Positions 9,728 through 19,848 of a DNA stretch of 64,000 bases are shown one piece after another. The position numbers were made by a program, and so were the translations under genes. The notes under the pieces were generated by a model, which worked only from the letters and a program-made list of their open reading frames with translations, did not search any database and was not told the origin of the DNA. Source of the stretch: Acidimicrobiaceae bacterium (GTDB taxonomy: Bacteria; Actinomycetota; Acidimicrobiia; Acidimicrobiales; RAAP-2); NCBI GenBank assembly GCA_003142095.1, contig PLON01000016.1:1-64000 (forward strand). The letters are read 5' to 3'. The first letter of the stretch is position 1. Each line of letters begins with the position of its first letter.

Positions 9728-10072
9728 TCACGCAGGACCCACTAGGTCCTCGAGTGTTTGGCGCGCACGACCAAGCGTCGTCGCGAGGACCGATCGGGCC
9801 GCGGCCAGGAATTCGCCCACCGATGGATCGGTCACGCGGTACGTCACAATATTTCCGGCGCGACTGGATTGAACAAGTCCTGTGTGTTTTACGACATTCA
9901 AGTGTTGAGAAAGAGAAGAAGGTTCAAGCCCGGTAGCGGCGAGGAGGTTGCTTACTGACATCTCGCCAGCCACCAACAGCTCGAGAATTCGTATACGTGC
10001 CGGATGCCCTAAAGACTTGAAGAGTTCAGCTTTGGCGACGTAGAGCGGCTTGCTGTTTCTCAGATCATTCAT
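9728..10072 (-). CDS. ArsR-family winged-helix regulator (Rv0081-like)
   Basis: KAELFKSLGHPARIRILELLVAGEMSVSNLLAATGLEPSSLSQHLNVVKHTGLV. Confidence 0.88.
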   Translation of the reverse strand: MNDLRNSKPLYVAKAELFKSLGHPARIRILELLVAGEMSVSNLLAATGLEPSSLSQHLNVVKHTGLVQSSRAGNIVTYRVTDPSVGEFLAAARSVLATTLGRARQTLEDLVGPA

Positions 10073-10087
10073 GGAATTAGCATATCC

Positions 10088-10097
10088 ATGAATTCAT
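10088..10097. promoter_or_regulatory. Palindrome ATGAATTCAT in the arsR 5' region, candidate operator
   Basis: Perfect 10-bp palindrome 16 bp upstream of the arsR start codon in AT-rich DNA. Confidence 0.4.
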
Positions 10098-10209
10098 AGA
10101 TTACTTAAATCACCCTAGAAATTCGATGTAGTGTCTTACTGTTATCCTTGGATTTGCTCTACTCATGATACACTAAATCCGTATTTGTTCTATCGCCTGG
10201 AGCAAACTC

Positions 10210-11835
10210 ATGGATAACAGCGTTTCAACCGTCATTTTCAGTGGTGACGTGCCGCGTTCCACGCTCTCCCAGATGTCGACGAGGGGGGCCGTGCGACGGC
10301 TGGCCACTGGTATCTACACCACTGACACGTCGAGTGCACCCGAAAGAGTGGTCCGGCGAGAATGGCGGAGCATCGCAGGACGTTTCTTTCCTGACGCCAC
10401 CATTTCGGATCGTTCCGCTCGGACAGCCGGACCCGTGGAGGGATCGCTGTACCTGGTCTACCCGCACAACGAACGCACGCTTGCCTTACCGGGGCTCACC
10501 ATTTCCCTGCGCCGCGGCGCCGCCCCTCAGCCAAGCGACATCCCCCTGCCGGGCGGCCTGCACCAAGCCTCGCTCGCCCGGGCACTCGCGGAGAACGCCA
10601 TCCCTTCCAGGGCTCGCGGTGGTGCGCTCTCGCGTCGGCTCACCCGCCACGAACTCGGTGAATGGGTCGAGCGTGCTGCGCGATTTGGCGGTGCCGAAGA
10701 GCTCAGTCAGGTACGCGACCAGGCGCGTGCGCTAGCGCCGCTACTCGGAGTGAGCGTTAAGGACGCTGCGGACCTCGACAACCTGATCGGCGCGGCGCTG
10801 GGTACAAGGTCGCTAACCGGCCTCCCGCGCTCACTTCGACAACGTGCGCTCGGCGTACCGTACGACGCAGAGCGAATCGAACGTTTCGACGTGCTGGTTG
10901 ACGCACTGCGGTCTGCCGCCCCCCAGAACCATCCGGCCGCTCCGCTCGAGCCCAGCAGCCTTCCTTTCTACGAGGCGTATTTTTCGAACTACATCGAGGG
11001 CACGGAGTTCACCGTCGAAGAAGCCGAAGACATCGTCTACCGCGGAGTCGAGCCCGCCGGACGACCCCAAGACGCCCACGATGTGCTCGCCACCTTTTGG
11101 CTCTTGAGTGACCTCGTTGAAATGCGGCAACTCGCGGACAACCCCAAAGAGTTCCTCGAACTTCTCCAACAGCGCCACTCCCGGATCATGGACGCGCGAC
11201 CCAACAAGCGCCCCGGACTCCTTAAGGAGCGCGCCAATCAAGCCGGGGCGACCATGTTCGTCGACCCCGACCTGGTTCGCGGAACCCTCATAGAGGGATT
11301 TAGCCGTCTCGACGACCTCGACAGCGCGTGGGAGCGGTCAGTGTACGTGAAGTTCCTCGTGGCCGCGGTGCATCCGTTCGATGACGGCAACGGACGCCTT
11401 TCTCGCATCATGATGAACGCGGAATTGGATGCCGGAGGCCAGTCACGAACGATTATTCCGACAGTCTTTCGTGACGATTACCTCGGTGCCTTACGTCGCT
11501 TGGATCGTGCCAATGATCCCTCTGTCTTGATTGACGCGCTGAGGTTCGCCAACGACTGGACGGCTCGTATCGACTTCGCTGACACCGCCACGGTTCGAGC
11601 ACAATTGGATGCGACCAACGCGTTCGCCGAAGAGGGTGGCACTCGGCGTCTTCAACTACCGCCCTTCCGCCATTTTCTCTTGGCTCGTGACGAGTTACCG
11701 CTCCAAAGAGCGAGAGAACGCGAAGAGATCGATGACCACACCACTGCGCAACGTATCGCCGAGCGTCAACATGCATTCGACGCATCTATGGACTACGACG
11801 GATCGCTCGAGCATCATCCAACGCTTGATTTTTAG
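10210..11835 (+). CDS. Fic/DOC family protein with N-terminal AbiEi-like winged-helix region
   Basis: Fic motif HPFDDGNGRLSR; class II inhibitory-helix motif SNYIEG (S/TxxxE[G/N]); N-term RGAVRRLATGIYTT wHTH-like. Confidence 0.85.
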   Translation: MDNSVSTVIFSGDVPRSTLSQMSTRGAVRRLATGIYTTDTSSAPERVVRREWRSIAGRFFPDATISDRSARTAGPVEGSLYLVYPHNERTLALPGLTISLRRGAAPQPSDIPLPGGLHQASLARALAENAIPSRARGGALSRRLTRHELGEWVERAARFGGAEELSQVRDQARALAPLLGVSVKDAADLDNLIGAALGTRSLTGLPRSLRQRALGVPYDAERIERFDVLVDALRSAAPQNHPAAPLEPSSLPFYEAYFSNYIEGTEFTVEEAEDIVYRGVEPAGRPQDAHDVLATFWLLSDLVEMRQLADNPKEFLELLQQRHSRIMDARPNKRPGLLKERANQAGATMFVDPDLVRGTLIEGFSRLDDLDSAWERSVYVKFLVAAVHPFDDGNGRLSRIMMNAELDAGGQSRTIIPTVFRDDYLGALRRLDRANDPSVLIDALRFANDWTARIDFADTATVRAQLDATNAFAEEGGTRRLQLPPFRHFLLARDELPLQRAREREEIDDHTTAQRIAERQHAFDASMDYDGSLEHHPTLDF

Positions 11836-12214
11836 GGTTGGCGTCCGATACTACCTGACGATCAACGCCTGGCGTACGTGACCTAACAGGGGCCATCATG
11901 GTTCCCAACAGGCCTCCGATTAGGTTGCGGTGGAGCACGCGTTCCTACGAGAGCCACTGCGGAGATAGCCAATAAACCGTCATGTGTGTATCACAGCTCT
12001 CGCAAACTGCATTCGTGAATGTCGTCAAATGTTGACTGCGACCTGTCACGCGTCACTTTGCGAGGAGTAGGCTCCACGTGGATCTCATATTTGAAGTCCA
12101 CACACGCTAAATCAAGTCCTCGTTAAGCGTTTTCGCAACGTAGAGGAGACTCCCCGATGGAGCCAGCAGCGGTTGAGAATTTCGCGATAGGCACAACGAC
12201 GCCAAGGGCTGATC

Positions 12215-12964
12215 ATGGTCGCTGAACGTCTTGTCGAAATCTTCACGCTCATGGCGAACCACGAACGCGAAAATCCTCACGGCGTGTCACTCTGTTCCGT
12301 CGCGAGAGAGATAACCGAACTAAGTGGCGCCGGGATTTCCATTACTTCGAAAGACGGCATGCAAGCACAACTTTGTACGAGCAATGGCGTCGCGCAGAGG
12401 TTGATGGACCTCGAGATCACGTTCGAAGAGGGACCGGGACATGAAGCGAGTAGGAACGGCACGGCCAACGAAGTCTCTGACCTCTTGGGCGACGAAGGAT
12501 ACCGTTGGACGTTCTATTCGCCCGAAGCCGCCGATCTCGGGGCACGAGCGGTCTTTGGCTTTCCCATTCAGATTGGAGCAATTGTCTTTGGTGCGTTAAG
12601 TCTCTACCGCGACCGCACGGGACCGCTCAGCGAGAAGCAGTCCTCGAGCGCCTATCTAATGGCCTCCGTCATTGGACGCGCCGTTTTGGCGATGCAAGCA
12701 GGCGCCCCCCGAGGTACCATCGCCGACGAGCTCCAAGGTCAGTCCACTTTCGATTTTTCCGTTCACCAAGCTGCGGGAATGCTCTCGGTACAGGCGAAGC
12801 TCTCGGTGAAGGACGCTCTCGTCATGCTTCGCTCGCACGCGTTCGTCGTTGATATGTCCCCCTCCGAGCTCGCACAACGAATCATCGACGCTGAGACTCG
12901 GTTCGACCTCGAGGCTAGGGACTGGATAGACATAGAACGAGCGAACAGGAAAAAGTGGAGCTAA
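12215..12964 (+). CDS. GAF-ANTAR domain transcription antitermination regulator
   Basis: GAF domain (GEEGPGHEA-type core FEEGPGHEASRNG) and C-terminal ANTAR-like helix VHQAAGMLSVQAKLSVKDALVMLRSHA. Confidence 0.8.
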   Translation: MVAERLVEIFTLMANHERENPHGVSLCSVAREITELSGAGISITSKDGMQAQLCTSNGVAQRLMDLEITFEEGPGHEASRNGTANEVSDLLGDEGYRWTFYSPEAADLGARAVFGFPIQIGAIVFGALSLYRDRTGPLSEKQSSSAYLMASVIGRAVLAMQAGAPRGTIADELQGQSTFDFSVHQAAGMLSVQAKLSVKDALVMLRSHAFVVDMSPSELAQRIIDAETRFDLEARDWIDIERANRKKWS

Positions 12965-13009
12965 CGTGGGGGCGCTCGGTGGTTCATCCTCCTCAGTCGG
13001 TCAGCGTTA

Positions 13010-13765
13010 TTGGGGAACCGACTAAGTCGAGAGAGAGTCATGCCGAGAGAATCGCTAATAATTAGTACCCTCGTCGAGTTGGCCGACAATCTCGTTGACC
13101 ACTTTGACGTCATTGATATTCTCACTTTGCTCAGCGACCGCTGCGTCGAAGCCTTGGACGTCGACGCCGCGGGGGTCCTGCTGGCTTCGCCCGGTGGAGA
13201 ATTACAGTTTGTCGCCTCCTCGAGCGAGTCGATGCGAGTACTGGAACTCTTCCAAATTCAAGCGAACGAAGGTCCTTGTGTGGACTGCTATCGAAGCGGT
13301 ACACCCATAGTCAATCTTTCGCTTAGCGAATCCAACGGACGTTGGCCGCTCTTTACACCGCGAGCGCTCGAGCAGGGCTTCCGCTCGGTGCACAGCCTTC
13401 CCTTGCGACTGCGCGGCCGTACCATCGGTGCGCTCAATCTCTTTCGAACATTGCAGGGCCCGATGGGAGACGACGACGTCGCCGCCGCCCAAGGCCTCGC
13501 CGACGTGGCAACCATCGCGATTCTTCAACACCGCGCGTCGTTCGACGCCAACGCGCTTAACGAGCAACTCGATAACGCCCTCACGAGCCGCGTGGTCATT
13601 GAACAGGCGAAGGGCATCATCACCGAATCGACCCACTGCGGAATGGACCAAGCTTTTGGTCGACTCCGTGCTCACTCGCGTAATCACAACGAGGGTCTCA
13701 CCGGGGTCGCCTCGGCCATCGTGGCGGGAACGCTCAGTGCGAATGATCTGGACAAGCTGAAGTAA
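13010..13765 (+). CDS. GAF-ANTAR domain transcription antitermination regulator
   Basis: NEGPCVDCYRSG GAF motif; SRVVIEQAKGIITESTHCGMDQAFGRLRAHSRNHN canonical ANTAR. Confidence 0.88.
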   Translation: MGNRLSRERVMPRESLIISTLVELADNLVDHFDVIDILTLLSDRCVEALDVDAAGVLLASPGGELQFVASSSESMRVLELFQIQANEGPCVDCYRSGTPIVNLSLSESNGRWPLFTPRALEQGFRSVHSLPLRLRGRTIGALNLFRTLQGPMGDDDVAAAQGLADVATIAILQHRASFDANALNEQLDNALTSRVVIEQAKGIITESTHCGMDQAFGRLRAHSRNHNEGLTGVASAIVAGTLSANDLDKLK

Positions 13766-13831
13766 CCACGTTCGCGGTACTGTTGACAGTTCGAACTGAA
13801 GTCCGTGACCGGTTGTGCGGTTCGCGATTTA

Positions 13832-13866
13832 GTGCTCGCTGCCCGACACTTCGTCGCAGCGAGCAC
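13832..13866. terminator. Perfect 11-bp stem hairpin between convergent genes
   Basis: GTGCTCGCTGC-ccgacacttcgtc-GCAGCGAGCAC. Confidence 0.6.
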
Positions 13867-13941
13867 CGAGTTCGTCGTTGGCGCAAAGTACACCAACCGT
13901 TGACACGCTGTCGTTTCACGACGAGAGCGGCACTCGCCACT

Positions 13942-14388
13942 TCACGATCGAGCCCCTGAGGGAGCCGGATCACCCACCGAGAAGCGTCGGCCGGTGATCA
14001 CGTCTCCTCGAATAAAAATGACCAGATCACCCGCATGATGGACGAGAGGAAAGGGAAATTGCTGGAGCCCCAGACCCGAGAGTTCGTCGGCTGAGAGTTC
14101 CCGGGCGAGTCCCCGCAGCAACACGCTCCAGACGGAGCGCCTCTCGTCGTCCACTCGATCCACTTCGAAGGCAACGAGCGAACCTATCGCCTTGTCCGCG
14201 AGCGTGCCAGGCCCGATCCGGCATACAACTCCCGCATTGTGATACGCGAAGTTGACTGGGACAATGATCGGCGAAGTGGAAGTGGAGACGCCGAGCCGAC
14301 CAATGTCGTGGCTCTGGGCAGCAACGGCGAGGAGACGTAGGCACTCGTTTTGGGGCAGTATCTCCGAGCCCCTCTGATCGATCCACAC
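13942..14388 (-). CDS. Pyridoxamine 5'-phosphate oxidase-like (split-barrel flavin) family protein
   Basis: DIGRLGVSTSTSPIIVPVNFAYHNAGVVCRIGPGT...VAFEVDRVD. Confidence 0.75.
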   Translation of the reverse strand: MWIDQRGSEILPQNECLRLLAVAAQSHDIGRLGVSTSTSPIIVPVNFAYHNAGVVCRIGPGTLADKAIGSLVAFEVDRVDDERRSVWSVLLRGLARELSADELSGLGLQQFPFPLVHHAGDLVIFIRGDVITGRRFSVGDPAPSGARS

Positions 14389-14798
14389 GCAGTTATTCTA
14401 AGCCCAACCTTGGCCACACCAATGGGGACGAACTCCAGCCTTCCCGTGCACGGAACGTAGACCAAGTCGGCGGCGTGGTCAATCATCCCACCTAGCTGTG
14501 GCGTCGGAACGAGGACAGCGCCTGATAGACGCCGCTGTGAAGGTCGGGTATTCCATGAACAGCGTTTGATCTACGGTAGGGCCAATACAGTCAAACGCCG
14601 TTGCCATGCTTATCGGGAGTTATCCGACCAAGGGGAGCAGCCGGTGCTCGCCTCGTCAAGATCCACGCACGCGTGATCCATCGGCCCGGCGTGACTCGTG
14701 GACTATCGTTCCCAACGGTGAGCGAGCCGCATTCGAGCCACATCTACGTCCAATTGGACAACACGTCAGGCGTTGCATGACGAGCGGCCATTAGCGGC

Positions 14799-16937
14799 AT
14801 GACTAGCGACTCTCTGACGTCCTATGACGCGCCTAACGTTGGCCGTCTTCCTGGGGAGCCGGTAACCCTCGTCGAGGGAGTTTCGTTCGTGGTCTCATCA
14901 GCATCCGGTGACATTGAGCAAAACGGTGCTCAAGGACTGTTTTTCGACGATACTCGATTCATCTCTTGCTGGAAGCTACGACTCGATGACGCGGCTTTGG
15001 AGAGTCTCGGAGTAATTTCACCAAATTCCTTCACCGCGACGTTTCTCTCGCGTGGTCGTCCACTCGATGGTCGCGCCGACAGCACGATAGTTGTCGTGAG
15101 AAATCGTTTTGTCGGGAACGGCATGCGCGAGGAAATCGTAATCCGGAACCTAGCTCGCGAGCCGGCGGCGTGTACGTTGAGTCTCGAGGTCGACGCAGAC
15201 TTCGCACACATCTTCGACGCCAAAGAGGGTCGAGTCCGGCTTAACGGTGAGCGATCGGTTGACGTGCGCAAGTCGACGATGGCCTTCTTCTATGCGCAGC
15301 AAGAAATTACTCGCCGTGTCTGGGTGGAATTTCCATCCGACGCGCTCCTAACACCGGGCCTCGCCAGAATCGATATGGTGGTGCCGCCCCACGGGGAATG
15401 GCGTACCTGTATTGAATTTCGACTCGACGTTGACGATGAACCGATCGAACTGCGTTACCGATGTGGCGAACCCGTCGAAGACTCCGAACCCCTCGCGCGA
15501 CATCGCTTCTGGGAGCAGACCACTCCGCTTGTGCGTAGCGGACACGACGGTCTGAACATAACCTTCGATCAGAGCGCACGAGATCTTGGCGCGCTGCGCA
15601 TATTCGACCCGCAACAGCCCGACTTGGTGATGGTCGCCGCGGGAGCGCCCTGGTTCATGACGCTCTTCGGTCGTGACTCACTTATTACATCATTGATGAC
15701 GCTTCTGGTCGACCCAACTATTGCGCTGGGGACAGTTCGTACTTTGGCGCGTCTGCAAGGAACAAAAGTGGATGCACGTTCCGAAGAAGAGCCGGGCAAA
15801 ATTCTTCATGAGTTCCGTCGCACGCGTACGCTCTCGACGAGCGCAAAAGGGGGTTCCGCCTACTACGGATCGGCCGACGCGACGCCGCTCTTCGTCGTTC
15901 TCCTCGGAGAACTGTACAAATGGGGTTTCACGGATGTTGTTCGCGATCTCTTGCCCCACGCCGATTTGGCGCTTCAGTGGATTGAAGAGTTTGGGGACCG
16001 CGACGGCGACGGCTTCGTCGAGTACCGTCGCTCCACCGACCGTGGACTCTACAACCAGGGCTGGAAGGATTCAGGCGACGGCATTAACTTCGCGAACGGA
16101 AAACTCGCAGAGCCCCCGACTGCGCTCTGCGAAGTTCAAGGTTACGTCTACGCGGCGTATCTCGCGCGCGCGCGAATTGCGCGCGGGTTCGGTGACGAGG
16201 CAACCGCGCGCTCGTACACCATGCGTGCCGCGAAGCTCAAAGTTGCATTCAACGAACGCTACTGGCTCGAAGCTCGTGGCTACTTCGCGATTGGCCTGGA
16301 CGGAGAAAAAAAGGCAATAGATTCGCTGACGTCAAACATCGGCCACTGTCTCTGGAGTGGGATCGTTGAGCCAGACAAAGCGCGCGTGGTTGCGGATCAT
16401 CTGATGAGCCCCGAGATGTTCAGCGGGTGGGGTATTAGAACCCTCGCTTCCTCGATGGGAGCGTACAACCCCGTTAGCTACCACAACGGTTCGGTTTGGC
16501 CCCACGACACCGCACTCTGCGCCGCAGGTCTCATGCGGTATGGCTTTGTGTCAGAGGCTCACACCGTGACCCTTGGCCTCTTGCAAGCAGCGCAATCCTT
16601 CGGCGGCCGACTCCCGGAACTCATCTGCGGTTTTGACCGCGACGATATTCCATCTCCCGTCCACTATCCCACGTCGTGCGCGCCACAAGCGTGGTCGTCG
16701 GCCGCCGTGTTCGAATTGCTGCGAGCGACGTTACTTCGCTTCGATCCATTGGTTCCAGACGGTGAGCTACAGATTGTGCCAAGCCTCCCACCACAAATCG
16801 GAAACCTCAAGATTGAGAACCTTCCGTTCGCCGGAACGCGGCTAACCATAACGACCGACGGCACCTCTACCGAGGTTGCGGGTGCTCCGCCAGGGATGCG
16901 GATTGTCAAGTCGGTACGCCCGCCTTCGGAACTTTGA
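14799..16937 (+). CDS. Amylo-alpha-1,6-glucosidase / glycogen-debranching-like enzyme
   Basis: GDE_N_bis-like N-term (LFFDDTRFISCWKL); APWFMTLFGRDSLITSL; YHNGSVWPHDTALCAAGL. Confidence 0.88.
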   Translation: MTSDSLTSYDAPNVGRLPGEPVTLVEGVSFVVSSASGDIEQNGAQGLFFDDTRFISCWKLRLDDAALESLGVISPNSFTATFLSRGRPLDGRADSTIVVVRNRFVGNGMREEIVIRNLAREPAACTLSLEVDADFAHIFDAKEGRVRLNGERSVDVRKSTMAFFYAQQEITRRVWVEFPSDALLTPGLARIDMVVPPHGEWRTCIEFRLDVDDEPIELRYRCGEPVEDSEPLARHRFWEQTTPLVRSGHDGLNITFDQSARDLGALRIFDPQQPDLVMVAAGAPWFMTLFGRDSLITSLMTLLVDPTIALGTVRTLARLQGTKVDARSEEEPGKILHEFRRTRTLSTSAKGGSAYYGSADATPLFVVLLGELYKWGFTDVVRDLLPHADLALQWIEEFGDRDGDGFVEYRRSTDRGLYNQGWKDSGDGINFANGKLAEPPTALCEVQGYVYAAYLARARIARGFGDEATARSYTMRAAKLKVAFNERYWLEARGYFAIGLDGEKKAIDSLTSNIGHCLWSGIVEPDKARVVADHLMSPEMFSGWGIRTLASSMGAYNPVSYHNGSVWPHDTALCAAGLMRYGFVSEAHTVTLGLLQAAQSFGGRLPELICGFDRDDIPSPVHYPTSCAPQAWSSAAVFELLRATLLRFDPLVPDGELQIVPSLPPQIGNLKIENLPFAGTRLTITTDGTSTEVAGAPPGMRIVKSVRPPSEL

Positions 16938-17200
16938 TTCTCAGAGCACCGCAAGATCGCCATACAAGCGCCGCACCCATCGAGGTGCGATCTGAATAAT
17001 TCGACGGAGTTGGGGTCTTGATCTCGTCGAGGCTTCAAGAACTAAAGAATCTGGCGCCGGTGGGGATAACGACATTGGGTATTTGCATCTTTGCGCCCGG
17101 CGAGCAACCCAACCGCCCGTACTAGACGCCGGGTTGATTGGATCTGCACCAGCGTGTTTTCGAGAGTCCTTATCTTCGAATATTGTCGGGTGGCCCAACA

Positions 17201-18385
17201 TCAATCCGCGAGAACGTTAGGCAAGACTTGCGGTGGGACGGTCACGTCAAGAGTCCTGCAAGGATTGCTTCCACGGGCGTTCGCCCGGGAAGAACCCCCC
17301 GATGCGATGTCGCGAACGGTCTCTCGTTCCAGAGCGTTACGATACACACGCTCGTAGCCAGCGACCATTACTTCAGACGAGAATCGGCGTACGACACGGT
17401 CTCGGCAATCCTGCGCTTTAAGATCCTTTGCTCGACCCACAGCGTTAACCATCTGCTCAACCGTGGAACAGAGGAATCCGGTCGTACCGTCAGCGATCAC
17501 CTCGGGTGCGGCACCGAGTGACGAGGCAATGACGGGGGTGCCGCAGGCCATCGACTCGGTCATGACGAGGCCAAAGGGCTCGGGCCAGTCGATCGGAAAC
17601 AACATGGCCCGGGCCCGGCCGAGCAGGTCGACCTTCACCGCGTGCGACGGCTCGTCGAGGACGGTGACGTCACTGCCGAGTCGCGGAGCAACTACATCGC
17701 GCCAATACGCCTGTTCGGCAGGCTCGCTTCGTTTGATCATCATGACCAGAGGTAACTTTGCCTTGCGCGCAACATCGATGGCGATCTCGGGACGCTTTTC
17801 GGAGGTGATCCGACCCACGAAGACTAGGAAGTCTTCTTTAGCCGGGTTGAATGGATGAGACGCAAGGTTAATCCCGTTGTACACCATGTCCGCGTAATGT
17901 AACTGAGGGTTCGCGGTGCGCTGCGCACGACTGATTGCGACGAGACCAACTCGCCTATTGATGAGCGCAGCCATCCGCCTGTTCTGTGGAGTCCACGTGC
18001 CGTGCAACGTATGGATCACGCGCGTATCCCACCTTGACACCGCACCGAACAGCGGGCCCGCGCTGGTGTGATCGTGAATAATGTCGAACTCTCGCGCGTG
18101 AAGGTACGCGGTGGCCGCGTGGTAACTCTCGTCCGCGAGCGCGTCAGGGTGTCCGAGCGGCACCGGGGTGGCTAGCGGCGAGATTAGACGTGCATTCGTC
18201 ACAGATCCTTCGCTCGCGAACAGAGTGACGTCATGACCGTTTGCAACCAACCCTTCGACGAGCTCCGACACCACACGCTCGATTCCGCCGTAGCCAATGG
18301 GCGGTACGGGTAAGACGGCCGGGGCCACCACTCCGATCCGTAATCGAGCTTCTCGGGTCAAACGACGCATAGTTGGTTCACCCAC
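17201..18385 (-). CDS. Glycosyltransferase family 4 protein
   Basis: PPIGYGGIERVVSELVEGL; DIIHDHTSAG; FPIDWPEPFGLVMTESMACGTPVIASSLGAAPEVI. Confidence 0.9.
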   Translation of the reverse strand: MGEPTMRRLTREARLRIGVVAPAVLPVPPIGYGGIERVVSELVEGLVANGHDVTLFASEGSVTNARLISPLATPVPLGHPDALADESYHAATAYLHAREFDIIHDHTSAGPLFGAVSRWDTRVIHTLHGTWTPQNRRMAALINRRVGLVAISRAQRTANPQLHYADMVYNGINLASHPFNPAKEDFLVFVGRITSEKRPEIAIDVARKAKLPLVMMIKRSEPAEQAYWRDVVAPRLGSDVTVLDEPSHAVKVDLLGRARAMLFPIDWPEPFGLVMTESMACGTPVIASSLGAAPEVIADGTTGFLCSTVEQMVNAVGRAKDLKAQDCRDRVVRRFSSEVMVAGYERVYRNALERETVRDIASGGSSRANARGSNPCRTLDVTVPPQVLPNVLAD

Positions 18386-18898
18386 GATGATTGTTGGTAG
18401 TAATCAGTCATCATCGTCTTCCAGTATCTCGATGCGAAGAAGGGGCCGCGACGGGCGACGGGCTCCGAACATTGAGCTGGGTCGCGCATCAAGGCAATCC
18501 GATCTCCGGCCGCAAAATGGCGTACGCAAATCGAGGAAACGAAAACTTTTCTAGCGTCGTTTGTTCTGAGGCCAAACCTACGATGGCGCGTCGTCGAGAC
18601 ATTGGTACAGACAGTGGCACCCTCTCGACGGGTGGAAATTGACGAGCCTCACTACTACGTAGCATCTCACCCCTCTCTCCAGCCACTACGGAACCGTTGG
18701 GGCCATTCTGTGACGTCCACACCGAATCCGGTAGAGCCAATGGTCCCTTTTCGCAAGCCGAGGTTTAGGCGGCAGCCCCTGATTCAAGCGGTCGGACACC
18801 ACACGATCTAGCGACAGAAGGCCGGATGTACGGCGCCCATCGGCGCGAGAATCCCAACAAAGTCCGGGAGTGACAGACATCTGACGTGCGCGAGGGAA

Positions 18899-19468
18899 GT
18901 GACTTTTGGCCCTATCGCCGCTACCACGGCCACTTCTATCGTCGTGACCATGGGCACGGGGGCTGAGGCTATCGAAGGAAGAGGTGTGATCTTCATCGAT
19001 GATTTCATCGATGTCCCGTTGCCGCTGGCGATCGTTCGGGGACGCTTTGTCGACGCTGAAAAATGGCTGACAGACTTGGCGGGCGGCGCCGAGGGAGACG
19101 GCGAGGCGTTGCGCATTCAGATTGGCCCCACGTGGGTCGGTGGACTCATGAGTCGAAAGGTCGAAGTGACGCTTGGGCCGCCGCGTGAACGAGGCGAAGC
19201 CCGCGTGATGGAGCTTGAATGGAAGGCGATCGGATTGGCCAGCGCGCTTCCGGTGCTCAACGGCGACCTTGAGTTGGCTCCGCTTGGTTTGCTCCATTGT
19301 CGCCTCACACTCGCCGCCTCGTACCTACCGCCGTTTGGTGAGCTCGGCCGTGCGCTGGACCGCGCCCTGTTGCACCGGGTAGCGCAGTCGACCGTGCGCT
19401 CGTTCCTCGAGCGAGTGGATTCGAGCCTCGAGGCTGACCACGGCGGCGCAACCACTCGACCTTTATAA
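18899..19468 (+). CDS. Hypothetical, possibly SRPBCC-like lipid/ligand-binding protein
   Basis: Long ORF ending LTLAASYLPPFGELGRALDRALLHRVAQSTVRSFLERV. Confidence 0.55.
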   Translation: MTFGPIAATTATSIVVTMGTGAEAIEGRGVIFIDDFIDVPLPLAIVRGRFVDAEKWLTDLAGGAEGDGEALRIQIGPTWVGGLMSRKVEVTLGPPRERGEARVMELEWKAIGLASALPVLNGDLELAPLGLLHCRLTLAASYLPPFGELGRALDRALLHRVAQSTVRSFLERVDSSLEADHGGATTRPL

Positions 19469-19848
19469 GTTGATTAGCGATTTTTTTGAGCGCGCCAAAT
19501 GTCTGACCACTGACGACGGGTTACTCATAAACTTCGCGATAGCAGGTGACCACAGGTTGCGGAGTGTTGACGCAGAGAAAGTTCTCAACCAATGACGCGA
19601 CGGACATTCTTCACAACAAGTCACAGACTCGATGTTGCCCTGTTTCGCGATTCTCTTTTCGCGAACTGGGCTATTGATGAATTCAACCGCTGCGTCCAAA
19701 ACAGTGAGTCGGTTTCAACTTCTTCTCTTTGACGTCGAGTGTGCACCTGTAACATTAGGAAAGTGTCCGTTTACAAGATTGAAAGTCCACCGTCGTCATT
19801 AGTGATTAGACACTCCACTCGTGATCTCAATGAGGAGTCGTTGCAACG

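Noticed and set aside
19630-19665. TTCGCGA repeats (tttcgcgattctcttttcgcgaa)
   Set aside because: Short palindromic 6-7-mers are expected by chance; no gene arrangement supports an operator call.
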